Shown here: positions 26,644-37,092 of the stretch, in pieces
Layout: the number at the start of each line of letters is the position of its first letter
Numbering within the stretch: position 1 is the first letter of the stretch
Source: Acinetobacter pittii
GTDB lineage: Bacteria > Pseudomonadota > Gammaproteobacteria > Pseudomonadales > Moraxellaceae
NCBI RefSeq assembly: GCF_034064985.1
Contig: NZ_CP139249.1
Location: 1,364,001-1,428,000, forward strand
Direction of reading: 5' to 3'
DNA length: 64,000 nucleotides
Program-made: the position numbers and the translations under genes
Notes under the pieces: model-generated
The model's input: the letters and a program-made list of their open reading frames with translations, nothing else
The model's database searches: none
What the model was told of the DNA's origin: nothing

Positions 26644-27966
26644 TTAGTCCTCCAAAGAAAGATGTGCTGTGGCAAGCATTGGTTTTAGACGTGCTAGAAG
26701 CCAAATACTAAAGATTGCACTAAGTACAGCTGTAATAATAAAGAGTATTTTAATATCAATTTTTAAAACACTTAAGATTAAGATTGAAAAAATTGCAGAA
26801 GAAACCATAAAAACGGCATTTAGGATGTTATTCGCTGCAACAACACGTGCACGATGTGAACGTGGTGAATAAGCCTGCATCATGGCATACAAAGGAACTA
26901 TATAAAAACCGCCACTAATACCCAATAAAGTCACCGCAATCATGACATGGTAGTAAACCCAGCCTTGGGTAAAAACGTCTTTTAAGGTAAGTAATGCCCC
27001 GGTTCTTTCTGGTACAAAAGCTAAACTGGCAGCAAGGTAGAGCGCAAAAACAGTAAGGCCAATTGCACCAATCGGCACCATTTTAATATTAATTTCTGAA
27101 CCACCAATTTTACGGCAAAGAAGAGAACCCACACCAATACCGACTGAAAAGAAAGTCAGTAACAGGCTAACGACATTTTCTGATGCATGAAGGTTTTGCT
27201 GGGTAAGCTGCGGAATTTGAGTTAAATAAGTCGCGCCATAAAACCAGTACCATGAGTTGCCTAGCAAAATTGTGAATACTAGCGGTAAGCTTTTGGCATA
27301 TTTAATGGTTTGAAAGCTTGTACGGATAAAATTCCAGTCAATCTTTAAGTCAGGTGCAGCAACTTTTTGCGGCAAAATGAAGCGACTAAATAAATAGCCT
27401 ATGCAAGCAATAGCCACTACGGTGATACTAATCCACAATAAATTACCATCTGATGAGGCAATTACGGCACCACCTAAGATCATTCCGAACAAGATCGCCA
27501 TGGATGTGCCGGATTGAAATAGCGCATTACCTGACATTAACTCATTCGGTTTTAAGATTTCAGGCAAAATTGCGTATTTAATGGGACCGAAGAATGTCGA
27601 ATGTGTACCCATCAAAAATAAAGCAAGAAGAAGTAGCCATAAATGGCCCAACATGAAACCAGCAGTACCGATGAGCATAATGATAATTTCTAAAATTTTA
27701 ATGCCACGGACGAGTTGAGAACGTTCGTATTTGTCGGCGATTTGTCCAGCTGTGGCTGAAAAAAAGAAATATGGCAGAATAAACAAGAGGGCTGCCAGAT
27801 TATTAAGAGTACTTACGGGAGCAGATTGTTGCTGAATCCATCCATAAGTAATCACTAATAATAAAGCTTGCTTAAAAACGTTATCATTTAATGCGCCAAA
27901 AAACTGGGTAAAAAACATCGGTACAAACCGACGTGAGGTCATCAGGTGCTCATCTTGTTTCATCAT
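26644..27966 (-). CDS. MFS transporter, LplT-like (lysophospholipid carrier type)
   Basis: A 440-residue twelve-span carrier. The N-terminal signature FTQFFGALNDNVFKQALLL is that of LplT and of the N-terminal half of Aas, which flip lysophospholipids into the cytoplasm for re-acylation. I use the ATG at 27966; a TTG two codons upstream is also open. GIGVGSLLCRK and MGTHSTFFGPIKYAILPE are further family segments. No acyltransferase domain is fused or adjacent, unlike in enterics. It runs opposite to tamA, 166 bp away. Substrate is inferred from family likeness. Confidence 0.85.
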   Translation of the reverse strand: MMKQDEHLMTSRRFVPMFFTQFFGALNDNVFKQALLLVITYGWIQQQSAPVSTLNNLAALLFILPYFFFSATAGQIADKYERSQLVRGIKILEIIIMLIGTAGFMLGHLWLLLLALFLMGTHSTFFGPIKYAILPEILKPNELMSGNALFQSGTSMAILFGMILGGAVIASSDGNLLWISITVVAIACIGYLFSRFILPQKVAAPDLKIDWNFIRTSFQTIKYAKSLPLVFTILLGNSWYWFYGATYLTQIPQLTQQNLHASENVVSLLLTFFSVGIGVGSLLCRKIGGSEINIKMVPIGAIGLTVFALYLAASLAFVPERTGALLTLKDVFTQGWVYYHVMIAVTLLGISGGFYIVPLYAMMQAYSPRSHRARVVAANNILNAVFMVSSAIFSILILSVLKIDIKILFIITAVLSAIFSIWLLARLKPMLATAHLSLED

Positions 27967-28132
27967 GTGCAAACTTCATTGTGTTTTATAAAAAAATGTG
28001 ACCGAGTGTTAATTTGCATCGAAAACCATGTATGATATTTTTAACGCTTGATTAAATGAAAAATCAATGGTTTTGAGTGAGTTTTACACTTACCTTGGTG
28101 CGTTTTATTAAAAAATAAGTCTAGAGTTTTCT

Positions 28133-30865
28133 ATGCCTTCTAAAATTAAGTTTAAACAGTCAACTCTCTCTCATTCTATGCATTTAATTTTAAAAATGCA
28201 GGGCATTCCTAAACTTATTTGTAGCAGCTTGTTGTTAAGTGTTTTTGTAACGCCAAGTTTTGCTCAAACTTCTGTTGAGAATAGTTCATCCATTTTAAAC
28301 AAGACCGTATCTGATGAGTCAACTGAACAATTAGCTCAGACTAATCAACAATACACTGCTCCAGTTACAGATATTGCCACACTTGTGACCCAAGCTCAGC
28401 AGCAACAAGATAGCTTGGCCATATTGCAACAACAAGAACAATTTCCAAATCAAATTGATGAATTTAAGCCAATTACTCTTGATAATCTTGAAGATTTACC
28501 CGACTTGCCTGTTGACCAAAATATGGCAAATGAAATTTATAGGGTAGCGGAAGAAGCTAAAAGTGAAGCACAGAACTTTCAAAATGGGGCACAAAAGCAG
28601 CCTGAAGTTACTGTAAGCGATGCAACTCAATCTGAATTAAATCAAATTAATCAGGCACCTGTAAATATTGATCAGCTCATGCAAGAGATTAAATCTGACA
28701 GTAAGATTGTAGTTGAAGCCAATGAGACCGGAAAAACACTGCCTGAATTAACGCCAGAAGTTGAAGAACCGCCTGAACAAGCAGGCTTCTTTAAGCGTAT
28801 TTTAAATAAAGTGCGTCCGCCGCGTGCAATTCCGATGGAACAAGTACCGCGTATTAGTGCAGAAGTGGAAGGCGCTTCAGATGTGCTGGCTAAAAATATT
28901 AAAGGTAAATTATCAACATTTACTCAAGAGTCCTTTGAAGACTTTAATGCTGCTTTACCTCAGCTTAGAACATTGAGTAATCAAGCTGCGCAAGCTGTTG
29001 GTTATTATAATGCTGAGTTCAGATTTGAAAAATTAAGTCCAAGTCGGGTACGTGTTCGAGTTACGCCAAATGAGCCAGTACGGATTAATGAGCAAAATAT
29101 TGAATTTACAGGTCCAGGTGAAAAGCAGCCGCAATTTCAGGTTATTCGTTTAGTTCCTGATCAAGATGTCGGTGATATCTTTAACCATGGTTTATATGAA
29201 ACCACTAAAAGCCGTATTGTCGATGCAGCATCTGATAATGGTTATTTTGATGCCTATTGGCGACTGCACGACGTGAAAGTGAGTCAGCCAGAAAATAAGG
29301 CTGATATCAATTTACGCTACGAGACCGGTGAGCGTTATAAATTAGATAAGGTCGAGTTTCGTATGAGCGATCCCTCGAAACCTTTACCATTAAATCAAAA
29401 TATTTTAGAAAGCATGGCACCTTGGAAAGAGGGTGATGACTATGCCTTCTGGCGTGTAAATGTACTCGCAAATAATTTAACCAACTCACGCTATTTTAAT
29501 TACACCTTGGTTGATAGTATCAAACCAGATCCGATTGAAAAGCCACTTGAGCTACCACCAGATTTACAAGCTTTGGTCGATGAGCAAAATATTGATGTTG
29601 ATGAGTCTAATTTACTATCACCAGAACAACGCCAACTTGCGAAAGCACGTCAATTAGCGACGTCGAATAAAGAAGTTACACAAAACGTAGTAGATGAAAA
29701 ACAGTTTGCTGGAACGCAAAATGCAAAAGAGGCAGAGCCTCAAACAGCGATGTTGCAAAGTGCAGCAGTTCCACAAGATCAACAAGAAACAGAACAAGAC
29801 CGTTTACAAGCCCAAGCCAGAGAAACAAAAAGAATTCCGGTTATTGTGACTTTAAATGCAGATAAGCTAAATAGTCTGGAAACTGGTATTGGTTACGGGA
29901 CCGATACTGGTGCGCGACTACGTAGTCAGTATCGCCGTTCTATTGTAAATAAGTATGGTCATTCTTTTGATGCCAACTTAGAAGTCTCGCAAATTCGTCA
30001 ATCTATTGATGGCCGATATAGTATTCCTTATAAGCATCCGTTAAATGACTATTTTAATATCGTGGGCGGATATGAGCGTGAAACACGTGATGATATTGGT
30101 CCAGATGTAAGTTTGCTTACTGAATCTGCAGTTGTTGGGGGGGAGCGAATCATTAAACGCCCACTAGGGAACTGGCAACATACTATTGGGGTCCGTTATC
30201 GTTTAGACCGTTTGACTCAACAAGGGGATGTTGATATTTCTGAGTTACCGGATGCGTTCAAAACGGCTGCATCTGAGCAAGAAGCTTTATTATTTAGTTA
30301 TGAAACTTCTAAAACCTCGAGTAATACGCGTTTAAACCCAACCAAAGCTTTTAAACAAACTTATAAATTAGAATTAGGTAGCGAGAGTTTACTATCTGAT
30401 GCCAATATGGCAATTGCGAGTGCAGGTTGGAGATTTATTTATTCTCTAGGTGAAAATGATGATCACCAATTCGTTGGAAGATCTGATCTTAGCTACATCT
30501 TTACAGATGACTTTGATAAAGTTCCGTACAATCTTAGGTTCTTTACGGGTGGTGACCAAACAATTCGTGGATTTGACTATAAGAGTCTTTCTCCAGAAGT
30601 AGATGGATATAAAATTGGGGGCCAAGCTTTAGCTGTAGGTTCTTTAGAATATAACTATCAGTTCAAAGATGGATGGCGAGCAGCTGTTTTTTCTGACTTT
30701 GGTAATGCTTACGATAAAGACTTTAATAATCCGGCAGCTTATAGCGTTGGGGTTGGAATTCGCTGGAAGTCTCCAATCGGGCCAATCCGTTTAGATGTCG
30801 CTTCGGGTATTTCAGATGAGAACCATCCGATTCGTTTACATTTTTTTATAGGCCCACAACTTTAA
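28133..30865 (+). CDS. tamA: Translocation and assembly module outer-membrane protein TamA
   Basis: Omp85-family barrel that works with TamB in envelope assembly and phospholipid movement. The 910 residues exceed E. coli TamA (577). After a delayed signal peptide (hydrophobic core about 28-44, ending SFAQ) there is a Gln/Glu-rich low-complexity segment to about 235, then three POTRA domains (240-470), a further Gln/Glu-rich stretch (about 465-565), and the beta barrel (568-910) with GIGYGTDTGARLR at its start and the RGFDYKSLSP motif of loop 6 followed by a GPIRLDVA strand. tamB follows 26 bp after. Confidence 0.93.
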   Translation: MPSKIKFKQSTLSHSMHLILKMQGIPKLICSSLLLSVFVTPSFAQTSVENSSSILNKTVSDESTEQLAQTNQQYTAPVTDIATLVTQAQQQQDSLAILQQQEQFPNQIDEFKPITLDNLEDLPDLPVDQNMANEIYRVAEEAKSEAQNFQNGAQKQPEVTVSDATQSELNQINQAPVNIDQLMQEIKSDSKIVVEANETGKTLPELTPEVEEPPEQAGFFKRILNKVRPPRAIPMEQVPRISAEVEGASDVLAKNIKGKLSTFTQESFEDFNAALPQLRTLSNQAAQAVGYYNAEFRFEKLSPSRVRVRVTPNEPVRINEQNIEFTGPGEKQPQFQVIRLVPDQDVGDIFNHGLYETTKSRIVDAASDNGYFDAYWRLHDVKVSQPENKADINLRYETGERYKLDKVEFRMSDPSKPLPLNQNILESMAPWKEGDDYAFWRVNVLANNLTNSRYFNYTLVDSIKPDPIEKPLELPPDLQALVDEQNIDVDESNLLSPEQRQLAKARQLATSNKEVTQNVVDEKQFAGTQNAKEAEPQTAMLQSAAVPQDQQETEQDRLQAQARETKRIPVIVTLNADKLNSLETGIGYGTDTGARLRSQYRRSIVNKYGHSFDANLEVSQIRQSIDGRYSIPYKHPLNDYFNIVGGYERETRDDIGPDVSLLTESAVVGGERIIKRPLGNWQHTIGVRYRLDRLTQQGDVDISELPDAFKTAASEQEALLFSYETSKTSSNTRLNPTKAFKQTYKLELGSESLLSDANMAIASAGWRFIYSLGENDDHQFVGRSDLSYIFTDDFDKVPYNLRFFTGGDQTIRGFDYKSLSPEVDGYKIGGQALAVGSLEYNYQFKDGWRAAVFSDFGNAYDKDFNNPAAYSVGVGIRWKSPIGPIRLDVASGISDENHPIRLHFFIGPQL

Positions 30866-30891
30866 AAATAAAATTTTATTAGGTTTATTTT

Positions 30892-33800
30892 ATGGCGGAA
30901 GTAGAACAGCAGCCCACTTCGGCACCAAGCTCTCCTAAGAAGAAGCGTCGCATTTTGCGTAGCTTCTTGCTGACGATATTGATCATATTGTTATTATTGG
31001 CTTCTTCGTTAGTGATCATGATGTCAACGGATCGCGGCAGTCGTTTTTTATTAGATCGGGTATTAGAAGCTCAGAAAATAATTAAATATGAATATGAAGG
31101 TGGAAACTTACTGCGGGGTATCATTCTCAAAAATGTGTTGGTGCAATTAAAAGATGTCGATGTTTCATTAGATCGAGCTGATGTAGGCTTAGGATGGCGT
31201 TCTTTATTATTAGAAAAAGAAGTGCATTTAAGCCATGCTGATGTGCGTAACTTACGTATTATTAATAAAACTCCGCCTTCTGGTAAACCTTTTGAATTTA
31301 AACCAATCAAATTACCTTTTGTCTTGCGCGTAGATGAAGGTGATGTCGACCATTTAGAGCTTAAATTGTCGAGTTCAGATGTAAGTTTCTATAATGTCCA
31401 TTTGCAAGATGCGCTCTGGTCAGAGACAAAACTAGAATTTGAAAAATCCAGTATGGATATGGGCTATCTTTCAGTCCACAACGCAACAGGTAAAATGGAT
31501 TTCAGTGGCAAATATCCATTAGATGCCACAGCAGATTTAAGAATCCCATCTTTAAAAAGTTTAAATATTCAAAATATTAAAGTAGCTGCTCGGGGAAGTT
31601 TAGATACTATAAAAGCTGGGGTTGCAACAACTACTCCTGATCTATTAACAGGTTGGGTAATATTGCATCCTGTTCGTGATGAAGTTCCAATGCAAGGTGA
31701 ACTATTACTCAAAAACTATCATTTACCTTTGCTACAAGAGCAAAAACTCTTTGCAAAAAATGGGGTGGTCAAGTTTCAAGGTGATATTAAACAGCTTAAT
31801 TTGGCACTTGATACAGATTTAAAGGGTGAGAATTTACCTGAAGGTCAATACAACGCTTTGATGAATACTGATCTAGTTCATCAGCTTAATATTACCGATT
31901 TCAATGGCCAAGTTATGAAAGGTGCCGTTAACCTTAAAGGTTTGGTGAATTGGAAAGATCATGTGACTTGGGACATTAAAGGCCGTTTAGATCGCATTAA
32001 TCCTAAAGACAAAACAATTCCTCAGGTAGTTCAAGACTTTTTACCGCCAAGTTTAGATGCTGCTGTTGCCTCAACTGGGTCTTTGGAAAAAGGTACAGAA
32101 GTATTTGCTAATATTGACTTTGACCGTTACGAGTCATGGAAACTCAAACTTAATCAGGCGCCAGAAAAGAATAATAAACCTCAGCCGATGCTTATGAATG
32201 TGGCTTGGGCAAATATAGACCGTGCAATGCCTTATATTGGATGGTTAAGTAGTGACAATGGTCAAGTCGATTTAACGTTACGTGATGGCCAACAAGATAT
32301 TAAAGTTGCTACAAAAGTATATCAGCATGAAAAAACTTTATTGCCAGCAGGACAATATCTAGCTAATTTAAATGTTAAAGATAATATTTTAAATATTCCT
32401 AATTTTAGTTTTGCTGCTGAAAAAGGTAGCTTAACGGGTCAGGCTAAAGTTCTATTACCTAGTGAAAAACGTCAGTTGGCTTGGAGTGCGTTATTAAATG
32501 CAAAAGATTTTAATCCGCAAAGTATTCAGGCAGCAGCGCCAGTTAATTTGTTAAATGGTTCAATTAAGGCAAATGGTTTTGCTAAACCAAATCAGCAAAT
32601 TATCCAATTTGAGAAAATTGATTTAACGGGTCGATTGGCTCAAGCAGGTCAAGAAACTGTAAGTTTAGGTGGAAAAAGTACTGCTGCATTATTATTTCAT
32701 GATGTGAAAGCTGGTGGCGGTTTTAAAGGCTTTGCGGTTAATTATGATGGGTCTTTAAAAGCCTTAAAACAGGCAAATGGTTTGTTGAAGTTTTCTATAG
32801 CGGGCACGCCGGATTTTATTCGAATTAGCCAATTACAACACGATGGTGTGGCTGGAAAAATCTATGCTACTGGTTCTGTAAATTTAAAAGATCGTATCGC
32901 ATGGGATATTAATAGTTCATTGGTACGCTTTAAGCCTCAATATTTTGCCTCAACTGTTAAAGGTGAAATTTCAGGAAATCTGAAAACTCAAGGGGTTTGG
33001 TCTGATCACTTGAAGCGAATTAATATTCAACAATTGAATCTTGCAGGCTTTTTGAATAATAAACCTGTTCGAGGTAAAGGTAATCTATCTCTATTGATGG
33101 ATTCCAATCAAAATGGCTTTTTACCTCAGCAGTTTGAAGCAAATAACTTATTTTTAGTGTATGGACAGAACCAGCTACAAGCTACTGGCAATGCACAAAA
33201 TCTAAAAATTAAGCTGAATGCGCCAGCACTCTACGAGTTATATCCAGGGCTACGTGGTCGAGCTTATGGAGATCTAAATGTTCAATCACAACCACGATTA
33301 AAAGCAACAGCAAATATTGCAGTAGATAATTTTGCTTTTAATACACTAGTCAGCGTAAAGAGATTGAGTATTCAAGGTGAGCTTCCAACTTCGGAAACAA
33401 CACCGACTCAATTAACCGCAAAATTAGATAATTTGCGTAGTGGAAATAGACAAATTCAGTCTGCTGAAGTGAATTTAACGGGAACAAGAAAAGCGCATTT
33501 ATTGAAAGTACTCGGCAATAATAGTATTTCTAAGTTTTATGTCCAGTTAGCTGGAGGCTTTAACCAAAATAATGATTGGTTAGGACAAATCCAAAAAGGA
33601 AGTTTTGATTCAAGACGCATTCGTCTGGCACAAAATCAAAATGCTCCGGTAATTTTTTCTTCTGCTAAGTCTGAGCTATATGTGGGTCAACATTGCTGGC
33701 AAAGTACTAACAGTCAACTCTGTTTTGATCAGCCGCTACGAGTGAGTAAAGCACGAGGTAATGTTTCTTTTGTAACTCAGAACATGGATTTAAGTGATTT

Positions 33801-35400
33801 CGCGGCATTTATGCCAGAAGGTTTGGCAATGACTGGACAATTAAATGGCTATGCCAAGGCATCATGGGTAAATGGTGGTAATCCAAAACTTGATGCACGT
33901 TTAATTACGCGTAAAGGTGAAATTGGTTTGGCTGCTGAAGATCCGCAAGACCCTGCGACTACTCTGGCTTATGATGAGTTAGGCGTGATTGCAAAAAGTG
34001 TATCAGAGGGACTGTTATTCCGAGTTGATGTTAAAACACCTGACATTGGTACGGGTTATGCGAACGTTATTATCAACCCATTCCAGTCATCAATGCCAAT
34101 GCATGGTGAGGTAGCTTTTAATGATGTTCAATTAAAAGTTTTAAAACCATTTATCCAAGATGTCCGCTCAATGAGTGGTACTTTAGCCTTGGCAGGTAAA
34201 ATCAACGGTACATTAACTCAACCTCAGTTTACTGGTGAAATGCGTCTGAAAAATGGTGCAATCAGTATGATTTCTTTGCCAGTTAACTTAACCAACGTTC
34301 AGGTTTACTCATCAATTCGTCAAGATATGGCAACAATTGATGGAGCATTTAACAGTGGACAGGGGGTGGGTTTACTCAAAGGTAGTTTTGAATGGAAAGA
34401 TGCACCACGCCTTCAATTAAATCTGAAAGGTGATAATTTACTAGTGCGTCAAGCTCCATTAATTACTGCAATTGCCAACCCGAACCTGACACTTGATATG
34501 TATCCTTTTGATAAGCGATTAAGCTTAAAAGGATCTGTAGATGTTCCTCGTGCACGTATTTCAATGCCAGAAACAACTGCTCCAATTATTAATACTTCAT
34601 CAGATGTTCGTATCGTACGCCAAGGTCAAGACCCACTTGCAATTTTACGGGCTGCTAAACCTTGGGATATTCGAGCTGATATTTCCGTTAATATTGGAAA
34701 ACAAGTGATATTCCAAGGCTTTAACAGTAACATTCCATTGGTTGGCCGTTTAAACTTAAGCCAACGTGGCTATGAGACGGCAATGAGAGCTAACGGGGCG
34801 ATTGGTGTTAGCCAAAAAGTGAAAATTGAAGCTTATGGGCAAAGTCTAGACTTGAATCGAGCAATTGCCCGTTTTAATGGACCATTGGCAAACCCGACTT
34901 TAGATATCGATGCGAATAAAAATGTTCAGGGTAGTATGGTGGGGGTTCGTGTTACAGGTACGGCGTCCTCACCAAACATTCAGGTTTATAACGATGCAGG
35001 TTTATCTGAACAAGAAGCATTAAATGCGCTTGTTACTGGACGTATTAATGAAGGTTCGAGTGGTTTAAGTAATGCAGAGGGCTTTAAATCTGATGTAAAC
35101 AACACCATTGCTGCAGCAGGTATTAGTATGGGCTTAGGTGGTACACGTGCTTTAACTAACCAGATTGGACGTACGTTTGGTTTGAGCGGCCTAGCTTTAG
35201 ATGCACAAGGTACAGGTGATGATACGCAAGTGAGCTTAACGGGTTATATCACACCAGATCTGTTTATTCGTTATGGTGTCGGAGTATTTACGCCAGTAAA
35301 TAAACTCACTTTACGTTATCAAATGAATCGACGTTTATATCTAGAAGCGAGTCAGTCTTTAGAAAGAGCAATTGACCTTTTCTATAATTGGCGCTTTTAG
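30892..35400 (+). CDS. tamB: Translocation and assembly module inner-membrane protein TamB (AsmA-like)
   Basis: A 1502-residue protein with one N-terminal span (about 23-45) after a basic cytoplasmic tail, a long periplasmic repeat of beta strands that forms a hydrophobic groove bridging the membranes, and the C-terminal TamB/DUF490 domain (about 1150-1502) with VTGTASSPNIQVYNDAGLSEQEAL and YITPDLFIRYGVGVF. The last residues interact with TamA. Larger than E. coli TamB (1259). It follows tamA directly, so both come from one transcript. It ends just before a strong hairpin terminator. Confidence 0.95.
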   Translation: MAEVEQQPTSAPSSPKKKRRILRSFLLTILIILLLLASSLVIMMSTDRGSRFLLDRVLEAQKIIKYEYEGGNLLRGIILKNVLVQLKDVDVSLDRADVGLGWRSLLLEKEVHLSHADVRNLRIINKTPPSGKPFEFKPIKLPFVLRVDEGDVDHLELKLSSSDVSFYNVHLQDALWSETKLEFEKSSMDMGYLSVHNATGKMDFSGKYPLDATADLRIPSLKSLNIQNIKVAARGSLDTIKAGVATTTPDLLTGWVILHPVRDEVPMQGELLLKNYHLPLLQEQKLFAKNGVVKFQGDIKQLNLALDTDLKGENLPEGQYNALMNTDLVHQLNITDFNGQVMKGAVNLKGLVNWKDHVTWDIKGRLDRINPKDKTIPQVVQDFLPPSLDAAVASTGSLEKGTEVFANIDFDRYESWKLKLNQAPEKNNKPQPMLMNVAWANIDRAMPYIGWLSSDNGQVDLTLRDGQQDIKVATKVYQHEKTLLPAGQYLANLNVKDNILNIPNFSFAAEKGSLTGQAKVLLPSEKRQLAWSALLNAKDFNPQSIQAAAPVNLLNGSIKANGFAKPNQQIIQFEKIDLTGRLAQAGQETVSLGGKSTAALLFHDVKAGGGFKGFAVNYDGSLKALKQANGLLKFSIAGTPDFIRISQLQHDGVAGKIYATGSVNLKDRIAWDINSSLVRFKPQYFASTVKGEISGNLKTQGVWSDHLKRINIQQLNLAGFLNNKPVRGKGNLSLLMDSNQNGFLPQQFEANNLFLVYGQNQLQATGNAQNLKIKLNAPALYELYPGLRGRAYGDLNVQSQPRLKATANIAVDNFAFNTLVSVKRLSIQGELPTSETTPTQLTAKLDNLRSGNRQIQSAEVNLTGTRKAHLLKVLGNNSISKFYVQLAGGFNQNNDWLGQIQKGSFDSRRIRLAQNQNAPVIFSSAKSELYVGQHCWQSTNSQLCFDQPLRVSKARGNVSFVTQNMDLSDFAAFMPEGLAMTGQLNGYAKASWVNGGNPKLDARLITRKGEIGLAAEDPQDPATTLAYDELGVIAKSVSEGLLFRVDVKTPDIGTGYANVIINPFQSSMPMHGEVAFNDVQLKVLKPFIQDVRSMSGTLALAGKINGTLTQPQFTGEMRLKNGAISMISLPVNLTNVQVYSSIRQDMATIDGAFNSGQGVGLLKGSFEWKDAPRLQLNLKGDNLLVRQAPLITAIANPNLTLDMYPFDKRLSLKGSVDVPRARISMPETTAPIINTSSDVRIVRQGQDPLAILRAAKPWDIRADISVNIGKQVIFQGFNSNIPLVGRLNLSQRGYETAMRANGAIGVSQKVKIEAYGQSLDLNRAIARFNGPLANPTLDIDANKNVQGSMVGVRVTGTASSPNIQVYNDAGLSEQEALNALVTGRINEGSSGLSNAEGFKSDVNNTIAAAGISMGLGGTRALTNQIGRTFGLSGLALDAQGTGDDTQVSLTGYITPDLFIRYGVGVFTPVNKLTLRYQMNRRLYLEASQSLERAIDLFYNWRF

Positions 35401-35468
35401 TGGTTGGAAATGAAATATTAAAAAGTACGCTAGTATCGATAATGCCGTAATTGATTTTAATGACTTAT

Positions 35469-35503
35469 AAATAAAAAGCTCACGTTAAGTGAGCTTTTTA
35501 TTT
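35469..35503. terminator. Strong terminator after tamAB
   Basis: 15-bp perfect arms AAATAAAAAGCTCAC (35469-35483) and GTGAGCTTTTTATTT (35489-35503) around GTTAA. A/T-runs on both sides make it usable from both strands. Confidence 0.9.
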
Positions 35504-35717
35504 AATACTACTTTCATAAGACTTAAAAATTTGAATATTTATCATATACACGATCCATTCTCCTATAGGTTCGCAAACCTTGATCAGGCTTATTATTAAA
35601 GAAAATTCACTTGAAAATTGCTGTTTTATAAATTAGTTTTCAGAATTATCAAACGAAATTAAATTAATAATACCTTGTTGATAAGTGCAAATAAGGTAAT
35701 TTTTCAAGGATATACTA
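35504..35717. other. Intergenic region upstream of the lactonase gene
   Basis: AT-rich, no ORF that I can support. It contains a small perfect hairpin, AGGTT-CGCA-AACCT (35566-35579), of unknown role, and AAGGA at 35706-35710 as ribosome site for the next gene. Confidence 0.4.
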
Positions 35718-36953
35718 GTGAAAATAGATACTTGTGTTGAAATTAAATATAGCAAGGAAAGCGATACAAATATTAAATATCGTGAGCTAATTCAAAAGTT
35801 AACAGCAACATTGTCATTGACGCTTTTATCATTGGGATGGGGCTCCGCCGTAAATGCCGCACAACAACAAATTGCTTTAGTCGGAACATGGACATCAATT
35901 CCTGATGCACCACTTGTGCAAAAACCAAAACAGGCCAGTGAAGGTTTGTATCAGCTTCAAGTAAATAGCGATGGAACTTTAACTCCAGTTAATGTGTTGA
36001 AAATGAAAAGTCCTTCTTGGATTGTGAAGTCGAAAGATGGACGTTTTGCATATACCACTAATGAAGAAAATGAAGGAGCGGTGACTGCATTATCAATTCA
36101 AAATGGAAAGGTAGAAGTATTGAACACTGTGGATAGCCATGGTGGGCACCCAACACATGCATCAATCAGTTTAGACGGTAAATTCCTGTTTGTATCGAAC
36201 TATTCGGCATTTGACAAAGGTCGTGGTGGTGTGGCTGTTTTACCAATTTTGCCAAATGGCCATTTAGGTGAAAAAGTACAAAATATTGTTTTTAACGAAG
36301 GTTCTGGTCACGTCAAAGGGCGTCAGGAAAGTGGTCATGCACATTCGACAACCTTCAGCCCAGACGGTAAGTATCTATATGCTAGTGATCTTGGAAATGA
36401 CAAAATCTACACCTTCCGTTATAACCCTAACAAGCCTCAACCACTCGAAGCAGATAGCACTCGAGATGTGACTTTTATCCATGGTTCTGGCCCACGCCAT
36501 ATGGTCTTTTCACCAAATGGCAAACAAGCGTATGTTACCGCAGAAATGCGAAGTGAGATTGTGACATTTAACGTACAAGATGGTCATTTGAAAAAAGTGG
36601 CTGAGCTGAAACTGATCCATGAGGACAAAACACCTGAATTTAAGAGCGCGAGTGGAATTATCCTCAGTCCAAATGGTAAATATGTGATTGCTGCTAATCG
36701 GGGTGCGGATAACAAACTTTTAGTGTTTAAAATCCAACAAAATGGCTTGCTAGGTCAACCAGTAGTTTATAAAGCGAATGGTATTGAACCACGCGCGTTC
36801 TCATTTGATGCATCTGGTAAATATCTATATGTAACCAATGTTTATAGTAATAACATTAGTTTATTCCGTTTCGATGCAAAAAATGGCACCTTAACACCAG
36901 CTGGTGATGCAGCAAAAATATCAACACCTACGGATATCAAATTCTTTAATTAA
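35718..36953 (+). CDS. Exported lactonase-family beta-propeller protein (6-phosphogluconolactonase-like)
   Basis: A 411-residue protein with a GTG start, AAGGA 7 bp upstream. An extended N-region precedes a hydrophobic stretch (about 32-48) ending SAVNAA, which reads as a signal peptide. The rest (50-411) is a seven-bladed propeller of the Pgl/lactonase type: repeated SPDGKYLYAS, SPNGKQAYVT and SPNGKYVIAANRG segments, DGSGPRHM-like HGSGPRHMVFSP and DIKFFN at the end. Cytoplasmic Pgl hydrolyses 6-phosphogluconolactone; the export signal here suggests another lactone or sugar acid in the periplasm. Function is unproven. Confidence 0.85.
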   Translation: MKIDTCVEIKYSKESDTNIKYRELIQKLTATLSLTLLSLGWGSAVNAAQQQIALVGTWTSIPDAPLVQKPKQASEGLYQLQVNSDGTLTPVNVLKMKSPSWIVKSKDGRFAYTTNEENEGAVTALSIQNGKVEVLNTVDSHGGHPTHASISLDGKFLFVSNYSAFDKGRGGVAVLPILPNGHLGEKVQNIVFNEGSGHVKGRQESGHAHSTTFSPDGKYLYASDLGNDKIYTFRYNPNKPQPLEADSTRDVTFIHGSGPRHMVFSPNGKQAYVTAEMRSEIVTFNVQDGHLKKVAELKLIHEDKTPEFKSASGIILSPNGKYVIAANRGADNKLLVFKIQQNGLLGQPVVYKANGIEPRAFSFDASGKYLYVTNVYSNNISLFRFDAKNGTLTPAGDAAKISTPTDIKFFN

Positions 36954-36995
36954 TTCAAATTATGAAACAGGCATGTCTAGTGCCTGAAATAAAAG

Positions 36996-37024
36996 ACCGA
37001 GGTTGTGCTATCCTCGGTTTTTTT
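36996..37024 (+). terminator. Terminator after the lactonase gene
   Basis: ACCGAGG (36996-37002), 9-base loop, CCTCGGT (37012-37018), followed by a run of T. A smaller dyad AGGCA/TGCCT lies just before (36968-36984). Confidence 0.85.
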
Positions 37025-37092
37025 ATAGCAGTTTTTGCAAAAATGATGATTTTCCGTATGATATGAACAGCAATAATTAGTGTAGTGAAGTG

